Notes under the pieces: model-generated
The model's input: the letters and a program-made list of their open reading frames with translations, nothing else
What the model was told of the DNA's origin: nothing
Database searches by the model: none
DNA from: Bipolaris cookei
Lineage: Eukaryota; Ascomycota; Dothideomycetes; Pleosporales; Pleosporaceae
DNA: 64,000 nucleotides
Assembly: GCA_002286855.1 (NCBI GenBank)
Contig: NRSV01000101.1
Location: forward strand, 1 to 64,000
Direction of reading: 5' to 3'
Part shown: in pieces, positions 33,328 through 43,836 of the stretch
Numbering within the stretch: position 1 is the stretch's first letter
Layout: the number at the start of each line of letters is the position of its first letter
Translations under genes and position numbers: made by a program

Positions 33328-35165
33328 ATGTCTAGGATAGGCGAGTTTACCACGATGCCAAAACCCACCAACTTTGACTATTACTTGACTATTACACGCG
33401 ATGCCTCAACACTACAACGTAAAAAACTCTTTAAAAGAATCCCGAATACAACTTGCATTATAGGCTATCCAGCACGACACGACATTAACATTACGAGAGG
33501 CAGCGCGTCTATACAACGTCTCCCATCAAACGCTTAGCAATCGACGTGCTGGAAAGCTTTCTTGACGTGAAACTAAACCTAACTCAATGAGGCTACTTGT
33601 GATAGAAGAGGCAACGATTTGTGACTATACTCTGGACCTTTACTGGCGAGGATTTCTAGTATGCCTCTCTACTGTTAAAGATTTAGCTGATTCTTTGCTG
33701 GCTGCTCGCAACCATGAGCCTGTTGGCCAAAACTGGGCTAAGTCCTTTGTAAAGCGTCGGCCAGAGCTTCAAACAAAGTTTAATCAAAAGTACGACTATA
33801 AGAGAGCCCTCTGCGAAGATTCTGGGCTTATACAAGGCTGGTTCCGCCTAGTACAGAACACTAAAGCCAAGTATAGGATATAGGACGACGACATGTATAA
33901 CTTTGACGAGACAGGCTTCATGATGGGCATGCACAACGCGTCAGCAGTAGTCACAGCATCTGAGCATCGATCAAAGACGAAATCCTTACAACAGCGCAAC
34001 CGGAAGCGGATTACTGGCGTGGTTTGTGTCAGCGCAGCTGGCTGGGCGATCCCACCCTTGATCATCTTTCAAGACAAACACCAACTCTCTGCTTGGTACA
34101 AGGAGGATAGCCTACCTCGAGATTGGGCTCTTGCAGTCTCTGAGAACAGCTAGACAATGAATGAGCTTGGCATGAAGTGGTTGCGACACTTTAACAGGCG
34201 TACGAAAGAGCGTACTATTGGAGGCTATTGTCTGCTTATTCTTGACGGTCATGAGAGCCACAATTCGCTCGAGTTCCAGCAATACTGTAAGGAGGCAAAA
34301 ACTATCACTCTATGCATGTCCCCGCACTCTTCTCATCTACTACAGCCTCTTGATGTGGGCTGCTTTTCGCCTTTGAAGAGGGGGTATTGGCGCCAAGCCG
34401 AGGGGATGATGCGCAACAGGATCAACCATATGACCAAGACAGAGTTCTTGCTAGCCTTCCAGCAGGCCTATTGCAAAACTATTACAAAGGACAATATCTT
34501 AGGAAGGTTTCGAGGTGCTGGCTTAGTTCCACACGACCCAGAAGTGGTGATATCAAAGCTTGATGTCAAGTTGCGCACACCAACACCACCTGCTGTAGAA
34601 GACCTGCCCTGGCTATCGCAGACCCCAAGCAATACCCTAGAATTAGGGCCACAATCGACGCTGATGAAGCAAGGGACTCAGATGCATATAGATAGTTCGC
34701 CAACAAGTATGGTGGTTGCTCTTGAAAAGCTGGCTAAAGGCGCTGCGATTATTGCGCACAAGCTGGTGTTGTCGCAAAAGCGCAATGCTGAGCTTGAAGC
34801 AGCTAATGAAGCCGCCACGCGACGAAAATCGCATAAAAGAAAGCGAGTTCAAAAGGCGGGGACTTTATCAGTAGAGGAGGGAGAGCGATTAGCAACTCTA
34901 AGAGAATTTGGAGCGCGTAGTGATGGGAAGAAGGCAGAGAAGAGGGCGCGTGCTGAGGTGGGTGAGCTGTCGCAAAGGCACTGTAGATGCTGCGGCGAGG
35001 GAGGATATAATACGCACACATTTAAGCAAGCAGAAGTGATAAATTCTGAATAGAATAGCCTATTACAATTTCTATTTACTACTGTGGCTGTGTTGTAATA
35101 GTCTGTAATAGTTCTGATGTTTGGTGGGGTCTTGGCATCGTGGCAAACTCCCCCATCACAGACGT
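33328..35165 (+). mobile_element. pogo/Fot1-type DNA transposon with inactivated transposase (1838 bp)
   Basis: Terminal repeats of about 35 bp (left ATGTCTAGGATAGGCGAGTT; right end, reverse complement, ACGTCTGTGATGGGGGAGTT) are flanked by TA on both sides (33326-33327 and 35166-35167), the target used by pogo/Fot1 elements. The transposase frame runs 33401-35053, with DDE landmarks YNFDETGF, LLILDGHESHN and LQPLDVGCFSPLK. Its stops are at about 33481 (Gln codon), after KLS at 33564, at 33880 (IQDDD to stop-DDD) and at 34154 (Trp of the NGWTTNE motif). All can be explained by single C-to-T or G-to-A changes. The C-terminal Cys knuckle has decayed. Confidence 0.9.
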
Positions 35166-35183
35166 TACCATCTATTTTATGAA

Positions 35184-36406
35184 GGCTGCTGAGATTTGTC
35201 CCCAAGGTTTTGAGATTTGTCCCCAAGATGAGATTTGTCCCCAACGCTAGCTATATCTTTACTAGCGCCAAATATATTACAGTATTCTATTCTTTTAGGC
35301 ACAGGTACGTGTGAAGGGGGGCTGCACTTAATGACGTATATTGCTAGATCTACTATCTATTAACACCGCCGTCTCTTACGTGGGCCAAGGCTTTTCCAGG
35401 CTTCAGAAGCCGCCACTACTGCAGCACGTTTAGGCCGCGGCGTGGGTATATCTTCACGCTTAGCAGGTGTGTTCTAAGCATCAACTTGTGCGAATCTCTT
35501 AGTATAGAAAGCTTCTATGTCTCTAAAGTAATAGTTCCAAGCTATAGTTAGTGTGCAAGAAGCAAAGAGTCCTTGCTTCTAGTAGGTAAAGAAGAGGTTC
35601 TAAATGCGATTATTGTCATCCTTCTTAACTACAAAGATCCAGTCGGCCGTGGACAGATCGTCTAGTAGTGTCTCAACTAGGCTTCTTCTATTGAGATGCT
35701 TCTCCCTAATAGTCTTCCTCTCGCTGCGAATATTAGTGGCAGATATTAGGGTGTCCTAATCTTCTCTCTAGATAGCAGCTAGTATCTGCATGGGCCGCAC
35801 GCCAGTATAGGTTATTGATTCTATAACTTCCTTTTGTGCTAGTTTACATCTACAGTAGACATTGTGCGCGCTCGAGTTAATTGACTGGGGATAGTTGTAG
35901 TCCTTGCTCTGTACTTCTAGCTTCCATTGATTGCTGTGCTTTATCCTAAAAATAATAAGCTTAAAAGGACATCCTATTAAGCGTATGCTTGTGCTTAGAA
36001 CCTTTGCAGTCGACTAGTAGTTGTTCCTAAAGCGATCGCAGTGGTAGTAGTAACGTGTTTTGATAGCTGAGTTGTGAGACCAACTCCGTTTGAGGACGAA
36101 GCTGTAGCCATGCTGCATGCCGTGCGCTTTAAGCGCGCTATATGCTTCTTTATAGGAACCGTAGAGCTGGTATAGAGGAGGTGTAATGTCGCCCATATTG
36201 TTCAAGAACAAGAATATAAGCTAGATAGCTACGTTTTTCGATGAGCGTCTACCTGCAGTAGATATCTAGTGATGTTGCGGATATGGCGGATTCGAAGATT
36301 ACGCACTAAGCTAAGTTGGAGAGAAAGTTTACACTAGCACTAGCGTTGGGGACAAATCTCATCTTGGGGACAAATCTCAAAACCTTGGGGACAAATCTCA
36401 GCAGCC
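35184..36406 (-). mobile_element. Mutator-like (MULE) element, internally decayed, with perfect 67-bp TIRs
   Basis: The ends 35184-35250 and 36340-36406 are perfect 67-bp inverted repeats, each holding three copies of GAGATTTGTCCCCAA. A perfect 9-bp target duplication TTTTATGAA (35175-35183 and 36407-36415) is diagnostic of Mutator-like transposition. On the minus strand a broken frame (36211-35700) reads SYKEAYSALKAHGMQHGYSF, TRYYYHCDRF, QWKLEVQSKDYNYPQSIN and ITYTGVRPMQILAAI. This is the FAR1-type zinc-binding N-terminus of fungal MULE (Hop-like) transposases; the catalytic MULE domain is missing. It is a non-autonomous deletion derivative. Confidence 0.9.
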
Positions 36407-36428
36407 TTTTATGAAATAGATTAACTTA

Positions 36429-38273
36429 ACGTCAATGTATAGCGAATGACAGAAAACGCCAAGCCCCCACCAACATCACCACCTTTGCACACCCATTACA
36501 GCGTAACAACAATAGTAAATTAAGATTAGAAAAGGCTTATCTACTCAGAATCTACTTCTACATCTTGCTTACAGGTGCGCAAGTTATGCCCAGTCCCGCC
36601 GCAGCGTCCACAGCGCTTTTGCGATGGTTCGCCTACTTCAGCGCTCTCTCCCTTCTTTACCTTCTTCCCACTACCACGCGCCCTAGACTCCTTCAGAGTT
36701 GCCAGTCTCTCTCCTTCTTCAACTGTTAGGGTCCCTCCTTTCTGTAACCGCCTTCTTTTATGTGATCTCCTTCGCGTGGCGGCTTCATTAGCTGCTTCAA
36801 GCTCAGAGACCCGTTTCTTAACCAACACCAGCTCATGCGCAATAGCAGTCGCACCTTTAACTAAGTTTTCAACAGCACCTAGCATACTTGTTGGTGAACC
36901 ATCTAGGTGCCTTTGAATCTTCTGCTTCACCAGCGTCGATTGTGGCCCTAATTCTAGGGTATTGCTTGGGGTCTGCGACAGCCAGGGCAGGTCTTCTACA
37001 GCAGGTGGTGTTGGTGTGCGCAACTTGACATCAAGCTTTGATATCACCACTTCTGGGTCGTGTGGAACTAAGCCAGCACCTCGAAACCCTCCTAAGATAT
37101 TATCCTTTGTAATTATCTTAAAATAGGCCTGCTGGAAGGCTGGCAAGAACTCTGTCTTGGTCATATGGTTGATCCCATTGCGCATCAGCTCCTCGGCTTG
37201 GCGCCCATATGCCCTCTTCAAAGGCGAAAAGCAGCCCACATCAAGAGGTTGCAGCAGATAGGAAGAGTGCGGAGGCACACATAGGGTAATAATCTTTGCT
37301 TCTGTGCAGTATTGCTGGAAGTTGACTGAGTTATAGCTCTCATGACCGTCTAGAATGAGTAGGCGATAGGCTCCAACAGTACGCTCTTTTGTATGCCTGT
37401 TATAGTGCTCTAGCCACTTCATACCAAGCTCATTTGTTGTCCAGCCATTCTCAGAGACTGCAAGAACCCAATCTCGAGGTAGGCTATCCTCTTTGTGCCA
37501 AGCAGAGAGGTGGTGCTTGCCCTGAAAGATGATCAAGGGTGGGGTCGCCCAGCCAGCTGCGCTGACACAAACCACGCCGGTAACCCACTCCCGGTTGCCC
37601 TGTTGCAGAGATTTTGGCTTTGATCGACAGTCAGAGGCTGTGACTACTGCTGACGAGTTATGCATGCCCATAATGAAGCCCGTCTCGTCAAAATTGTACA
37701 TATCATCGTCCTGGATCCCATACTTGGCTTTGGTATTCTGTACTAGGCGGAACCAGTCCTGCACAAGCTTAGGATCTTTATGGAGGGCTCTTTTATAGTC
37801 ATACTTTCGATTAAACTTCATCTTGAGCTCTGGGCGACGCTTAATGAATGCTCTTGGCCAGTTTGGGCCAACAGGGTCGCGGTTGCGGGCAGCCAGCAAA
37901 GAATCAGCTAGATCTTTGATAGCAGGAAGGCGCAGTGGAAACCCTTGTGCATCAAGATCAAGAATATACTTGATAATCACCTCCTCTTCTGTTATAAGTA
38001 GTTTCATTGAGTTGGGCGCACAATCTTGTCGAGAAGGCTTTTCTATGAGTCTTCGTCGTAGGGTACTTTCGCACACTTTGTAGAGAGCCACAGCATGTGG
38101 AATGTTAATTGTCGCATCGCGTTCAATAGCCTGAAGTGCAAACTGTATTTGAGATTCTTTTGAGGAGTTTTTTAAATCATTTGGTTGAGGCATCGCGTGT
38201 AGTAGTCAAAGTTGATGGGGGCTTGGCGTTTTCTGTCACTCGCTATAATCCGTCACTCGCTATACATTGACGT
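36429..38273 (-). mobile_element. Intact pogo/Fot1-type DNA transposon (1845 bp)
   Basis: Terminal repeats start ACGTCAATGTATAGCGA at both ends, flanked by TA (36427-36428 and 38274-38275). The right repeat carries an extra copy of GTCACTCGCTATA. The whole element, including transposase, appears undamaged. Confidence 0.93.
36541..38193 (-). CDS. pogo/Fot1-type DDE transposase, intact (550 aa)
   Basis: A single exon. The N-terminal helix-turn-helix region reads QFALQAIERDATINIPHAVA, followed by the CENP-B-like DNA-binding half (NWPRAFIKRRPELKMKFNRK). The DDE core is marked by YNFDETGFIMGMH, LLILDGHESYNS and LLQPLDVGCFSPLKRAYG. The tail is basic and ends in a zinc knuckle CGRCGGTGHNLRTC. The protein cuts and pastes the element at TA sites. 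It has no stops, whereas the copy at 33328-35165 of the same family is riddled with them, so this is the younger copy and could still be active. Confidence 0.93.
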   Translation of the reverse strand: MPQPNDLKNSSKESQIQFALQAIERDATINIPHAVALYKVCESTLRRRLIEKPSRQDCAPNSMKLLITEEEVIIKYILDLDAQGFPLRLPAIKDLADSLLAARNRDPVGPNWPRAFIKRRPELKMKFNRKYDYKRALHKDPKLVQDWFRLVQNTKAKYGIQDDDMYNFDETGFIMGMHNSSAVVTASDCRSKPKSLQQGNREWVTGVVCVSAAGWATPPLIIFQGKHHLSAWHKEDSLPRDWVLAVSENGWTTNELGMKWLEHYNRHTKERTVGAYRLLILDGHESYNSVNFQQYCTEAKIITLCVPPHSSYLLQPLDVGCFSPLKRAYGRQAEELMRNGINHMTKTEFLPAFQQAYFKIITKDNILGGFRGAGLVPHDPEVVISKLDVKLRTPTPPAVEDLPWLSQTPSNTLELGPQSTLVKQKIQRHLDGSPTSMLGAVENLVKGATAIAHELVLVKKRVSELEAANEAATRRRSHKRRRLQKGGTLTVEEGERLATLKESRARGSGKKVKKGESAEVGEPSQKRCGRCGGTGHNLRTCKQDVEVDSE

Positions 38274-38287
38274 TAGATGTTCACTAA

Positions 38288-40100
38288 CATGGTTCACAAG
38301 CGAGCGAGCATCTCCCCACCAGCGCATCGACGTCGAGACGTTATCACTGCACTTTTATCACAGTCAATAAACTATCGCGATATGCCAAATTAATTATCAG
38401 AATCGCTACTATCACTTGCACTATCTATCTCAACTGCGCAGGTACGAGCGTTGTGTCCAGTCTGCTTGCAACGCCCGCACCGCCTCTCTCGTCGCACCCT
38501 CTTCGACGCACTCTCACCATCACCACAACTACTACCCGCCTGTTCAGCTAATACTTCTTGTACCTCGTCTACATTAAGGGTCTCTTCTGTCCTTACGTAT
38601 TGCCACTTGTGGCTCTTACGCTTTGTTGCTGTATCTAGAGCCGCTTCAACGCTACCTACTTTCTCGCGTAGTAACACCATTTCATGTGCTATCTGTTACG
38701 CACCTTTACTAAGCTGCGCGATCTTTTCGTCTAAAGAGCTTGTAGAATACCCAGGGCTTTTTCTTATTCTCTGTCGAATAAGAGTACTTTGGGCCTCTAC
38801 TTCGCGCGCGTTGCGTGGTGTCTGCGCCTCCCAGGCGGCTACTCGTCGCGGTGACTGTTTTGGCGTCTGCACCACCACATCAAGCTTTGATAGCACAGCC
38901 TGTGGGTCATGTGGGACTATACCAGCGCCTCTGAAGCCAGATTGGATATTCCCCTTTATGATAGACTGCTCAAAAGCAGCCTTGAAGGCTGGTAGGAAGG
39001 TCTCCTTGCTGATATAGTGGGTGCGGTTGCGTGCCAAGCCTGAAACAGCATCGCCATACTTGCGCTTCAACGGCGAGAAGCAGGCGACATTGAGAGGCTG
39101 CAACAGGTGAAACGAGTGTGCAGGCATGCATAGAAGAATAAAATTCTTCTCTTTGCAAAGATCTTGAAAATCGACAGAGCAGTGGCTCTCATGGCCGTCG
39201 ATAATGAGTAGTCGATGCCCATCCACAGTACAGCTTTTTGTATGGGTATCAAAGTGCTCTAACCATGCAAGAGCAAGTTGATTATTCGTCCAGCCATTAG
39301 AAATGACTTCAAGAACCCAGTCGGCAGGCAAATTCTCAAACCAGACGTTAATAAGCACCTTGCCCGCAAAGACAACGAAGGGTGGTAGCCGGCGACCCGA
39401 TGCGCCCACGCCTTGGATCACGGTAACCCACTCACGGTTGCCTGGCTGGATCCGCTTCTTTTTTCCATATCCTTCTGAGCCTGTGATAACTAACTGTGAT
39501 GATATCTTGCCCATCATGAAGCCAGTTTCGTCAAAGTTGTAGATATCGTCGTCTACAATACCCCACTTCTGCTTTGTCGCCTCGACTAGATCGAACCAGC
39601 GCTGGATAGCCGCTGGGTCCTCGCAGGCGGCTCGCTGGTGATCATAAGGACGGCTTCAGTGCGTACGGAGCTCAGGAGTTCGCTTGACAAAGTTGTCAAC
39701 CCAGTTCTTGCCAGTAGGGTTGCTCTCCCGCTCATGCAATAGTTTATCAGCCATTGCTCGAACGTCAGGCTTTGTAGGCGCAAATGCTCGCGCAGACTCT
39801 TCAAGAATACGCTCAACTATAGCCTCCTCTTCTGGCTTGTTTAGGCGCTTCGAATTCGGTTCACAGTCGCGTCGGAAGCGTCTTCCAGCGCGTCGATGAG
39901 ATAAAGTTGTTCGGGGGACGTTATAGACTTCAGCAGCACGCTTTACACTTTGAATACGTTGAGAGTTAATATCAAAAAGAGCAAGTTGGAAATCTGATTG
40001 ATTATAAGTTATTTGAGACCTGCGTGGTTGAGACATAACGCGTTGTTGTGTCGACGTCGACGCGCTGGTGGGAAGGTGCTCGCTCGCTTGTGAACCACGT
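38288..40100 (-). mobile_element. pogo/Fot1-type DNA transposon, lightly inactivated (1813 bp)
   Basis: Inverted repeats of about 50 bp (ACATGGTTCACAAGCGAGCG left, ACGTGGTTCACAAGCGAGCG right) are flanked by TA (38286-38287 and 40101-40102). Only 14 bp separate it from the previous element. Confidence 0.92.
38393..40036 (-). pseudogene. pogo/Fot1-type transposase with two nonsense mutations
   Basis: The frame runs from MSQPRRSQITYNQSDF through YNFDETGFMMGK, LLIIDGHESHCSV, LLQPLNVACFSPLKRKYG and a zinc knuckle CGRCKQTGHNARTC. It is interrupted by TGA near 39652-39654 (after RTH) and TAA near 38693-38695 (after SKGA). Each is explained by one C-to-T/G-to-A change. Asp to Asn in the QPLD motif (QPLNV) would also remove a likely catalytic residue. 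Otherwise the frame is complete. Confidence 0.88.
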
Positions 40101-40190
40101 TATTCATAAAGGGCATTTTTTACATCAATTAATAATTAATGATACTGGCTTCTCGTACTTCGATATGGGTTGAAACATTATTCCACAGCT

Positions 40191-42597
40191 CTATGCCCAC
40201 ATAATGCCGTCACCCATAATCTTTGCCTTGCGCATATCAGTACGTACATCCAGGGGGTAATCTTGCGGCGCAAGTTCTCTCCTCCATTGCTTCATTCTCT
40301 TGCTCAGAGCCTCTTCTCTACTACTCAACTCGCGTTTGGTTAGGCTGTTTGTTGGATGTTCGCCAAGGTCACCAGCGATGCAGTGGCTTTTTCCTCCCCA
40401 AGTGGTATCTGCAGCCGCCTTCCAGATAGCGGTAATATCAACAGTCATCTGCTTGGTGTACAGGATGCGGCAATCAGCTGGCTCATAGATAAATTGCAGT
40501 GGGATATTAGTCTCGTCGCCGTCACGAATTCCGTCTCGGAAATTGACGTTGATTGACGAACCAATGGCGAGACGATCGAAGGGAACAGAAGACCAATATT
40601 GGTTTAGCTCAGTGTTATTGAGCTGCGCTACCTCTTCAGCCGAAGAGGTGGTGTTGAGAACCGCAAATTGAGCAAGCGACTGGATATAGGTCCAAGGATA
40701 ATTGTTAGTACCCTTGACACCACCGATTGCTTGTGTAATACCCTTACGAGGGCGACCACCAAGGGAAATGTACTTGACACCAGCACGTTGGCGCATAAGC
40801 TCGGAGAAAATGGTGCAAGTAGATGCGCAGTACCCGTCAGTTATGACAACAATGTCCTCAGCAGCGAACGGCTGTTGAGTATAGTTGGATAGAGGGCCAT
40901 GGCCGTGAATGTAGATGCCACCTGAGTTCGGGGCGATTAACGTATCGTTCAGGTTCCAGCGGAAGAGGGTTGTAAAGTTGTCACCCTTGACATGAAGGGG
41001 ACCAAACTTGTCCGTCCAACTGGTGAAGGGTTTCTCATCAAGGTTCAGATCTGTGCGATAGTTGAAGACAGAAGAGACGACATTGCCCTGAAGTTCGTAA
41101 AGTGTATCGTTTTGTTCTGGAGTGACTGGCTCTCTTGTCACGCCTTTAGCAGCTTTTGAGAATTGCTGGCCAATAAGATTCGTTGATTCGAAAGCACGAA
41201 ATCGGTCAGCTGCTGCGTGATCGATGTCATTAGGAAAGAGGATTGAATAGAGGTCATATCCTAGCAGGATGGTACCACCGCCATTTGCCTGAACGTCAAT
41301 GACGAGCTTCTTCTTTCCGGCAGCCTTGGCTGCGGAGATGAACTGTACAGCAGTGGCCTGGAATTGTTCCTGGGCATCGATGCCCACAAATGAAGGAACG
41401 GACAGAACAGCAACATCAGAATACTCATCATCCAGGAAGTATCCACCAATCAGGTTGTGACTTTCACGAAAAATTGGTGGTGGGTAGCCAGGAGCAGGAA
41501 TTGTCGGTGTGGCGGATGCAGAGGCGGCTGCCGAGGAGGTTGGTGCAGTAGAGTTGGAAGGACCAGGATTTTCAGTCTCGGTAGGGTGGTTGCCAGTAAA
41601 CCAAAGCTTGTAGAGGCTCTCACCATCAGTGATACCATGGAATGGGATCAAGACCTTGGCGAAATTTTCGTAGGTTTGGCTGGTGCCATTAGCGAAGTCA
41701 ATCGCGGTGGTAGGCCCAGGATAGATCTGTCATAAGTCAGCAGCTAGCTCATGGAAGCTTCATGTGGACGTATCCACATACATAGCGACCTCTCCCTGAC
41801 CCAGCAAAAGTGCCGATGCCAGGTCCAGTGGGGCCAAGTGATACAGTCGCGAGCTCGTAGAAAACATTGTTGTAAAGAGCATCTCGGTCCTGAAGAGTGC
41901 CGTACTGTGCCCAGTTTTCAAGGTATTCCTGGGCATCCTGGCCATTAATCTTTGTGATGGGAGATGCATTGAAGGTCGCGTTGCCAAAAGACTCAGCCAA
42001 GACATCGGCGTAGACATAGGCTTTTGGTAGTTCTTTGCCATCTGTTGAGGCTGAAACCAGAGGGATCGGGCGGGCAAAAGTGAAGACGGTTCCTATGACG
42101 TCGGGCACGTAGACAAAATGGCCGTCGTGTGTGGTTTGGAGAAGACGATAGAGCTCGAAACCGAACTGTGACATGAGTAAGCCCCTCAATCTCGACAGTG
42201 TGCGCCAATAACATACCTCATATTCGTTTTCATACTTGCTTTCAATCACCTTTTCTCTTATCTTGTCAAGTCCACCCCAGATGTCGATTCCGGGTTGCAC
42301 TTTGTCTGCGTACTCTTTGGGGGGATCCTTGAGCCAGACAGTGTTGCTCTGCCATCGAAAATAGGGCACCACACCGTCGACAAGTGCAAGGGCGGCAGAC
42401 TGATTGAATGGAACTGAAGTAATGCAATCATAGGCCAATTGTGCAGGGACGGTGGGCACAGCAACTGTTTGAGTCGCAACCAAGCTGGCTACTTGGGCAC
42501 ACGGGCTTGTTGCATTGTGTTGATGCGCATGAAGGGGCGAGGCGAGAGCACCTGAAGCTAAGGACAGAGCCGCAATGCTCTTGGAGACGCTTGTCAT
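40191..42597 (-). CDS. Secreted S41-family peptidase-like protein (UstP/PhomP-type candidate)
   Basis: Exons 42597-42217, 42165-41782 and 41726-40191 with phase-0 introns of 51 and 55 nt (GTATGT donors; branch CTGAC; acceptors CACAG and GACAG) give 766 residues. I chose ATG 42597 because it starts a clean signal peptide (MTSVSKSIAALSLASGALAS). The S41 (tail-specific protease) core is marked by DVAVLSVPSFVG, KKLVIDVQANGGG and DIVVITDGYCASTCTIFSEL. The putative nucleophile Ser lies near residue 555 in GYCAST. Ustiloxin and phomopsin clusters encode S41-family proteins thought to help mature the precursor, so this may be the matching protease of the locus at 20-22 kb. It is intact, 90 bp from a pogo element and 18 kb from the precursor. 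A general secreted protease is the alternative. Confidence 0.85.
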
Positions 42598-43836
42598 TGC
42601 TGCGACGTGACGTTGCCCGAAGAAGAGCAATTTCAAACTTGAGCTACATGGCGAATGCACGGCAGTGACGAGCATTTATATCTACCCCGGACCCTAGCTG
42701 CACTATGACAGACGAGGAGATGGCGCCGTTTGTTGATAGGATAGACATGAGATAGCTGCCGGTCCTTGGTAGAGTCGACTCCATGTTCCGCGAATGATGA
42801 GGCAATAAGATGGATAGCGACGAATCGCAATGCTTGCGCTGCATTAGTGTTACCCAATCAGGAAGGCGAAATAAACATGTTGCACAATGCCGGCTCGGAT
42901 CTTCTGTTGGCTTGCTGAGCAGAGCTGCCAAAGTAAGCAAAGATCAGGTGTGCATGACCGGCTTAGTAGATGCGAACGAACAGGTTCCTCTAAGAGTTAG
43001 TCTTGTGGTGGACTTAATCGAGTCATGTTGTGAGTGTGGAGTTGGCTTACTTCTATAAGTACTGTGCTACTACTTACACTGAAGACTACATGCGCATTAA
43101 GGGCACCATCGGGCACACGGCATCAACTAGGGAGAATCGAAAATGCAAGCTTTAGATGAAGCCTCATAAGCTTCGCTGTTTTGCAGTCGCTAGTCAATCA
43201 CGGTTCCTTGTATCCATATCAGTCTAGGCTGAAAGAGGCAGGTAGGTTTCTTATCAGGTCCGCCGCCGGCCACCGGCCAGCCCTCCAACAAGAGCACCAT
43301 TTGCAATTCCTCGAAGCCACCTATTATTACCAACATGGGGCATGCCCCCCCTCTCAATCAATAACAAGACAACTGCAAGTTGCGCATGGGAGACGGCCCT
43401 CTAGAACCTCGCCCAACATGCCCATGTCAAATAATGTCCCGAAGCCGCTAGCCACAGTCGACTTCCGAACGCGTTTTGAGCCTATTTTCCGCTTATATTC
43501 TTGTGGCGTGCATGCATTTACATTACAAAGAAGACAAGCTCTCGCTTACGTTGCGTACCTGCAATGTCTAAAGCACCGCCACCCTTGAGCATGTGTATGT
43601 AGACACCGGGTGAGCTTGTATATACTCAATGTATCCCTGCTGCCTAGGAGTATGCAATACTCACGAGCTCAGAAAAGGGTGGTAGTCGAGTCGAGGTTGC
43701 TACCAAAGCAGATATGGGATTATCGTTCTTGCTCACAACTGACACAGGTGGGTGGTGCAGTGTGTGCATGGTGGGACGCTGTCAACTGAAAAGTATGCAT
43801 TACTCTAGATGGTACTGAATGACTGCACAGCTGCTA
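42598..43836. other. Intergenic between protease and prenyltransferase
   Basis: About 1.24 kb. It should hold the protease promoter and the prenyltransferase 3' end. A plus-strand frame at 43181-43588 has no recognisable features. No repeats were seen. Confidence 0.5.

Noticed and set aside
35900..36211. Small minus-strand protein as a host gene
   Set aside because: It lies between perfect MULE TIRs and reads as a FAR1-type transposase N-terminus with stops downstream.
43181..43588. 135-codon plus-strand frame between protease and prenyltransferase
   Set aside because: No domain, signal peptide or membrane segment; composition looks random.
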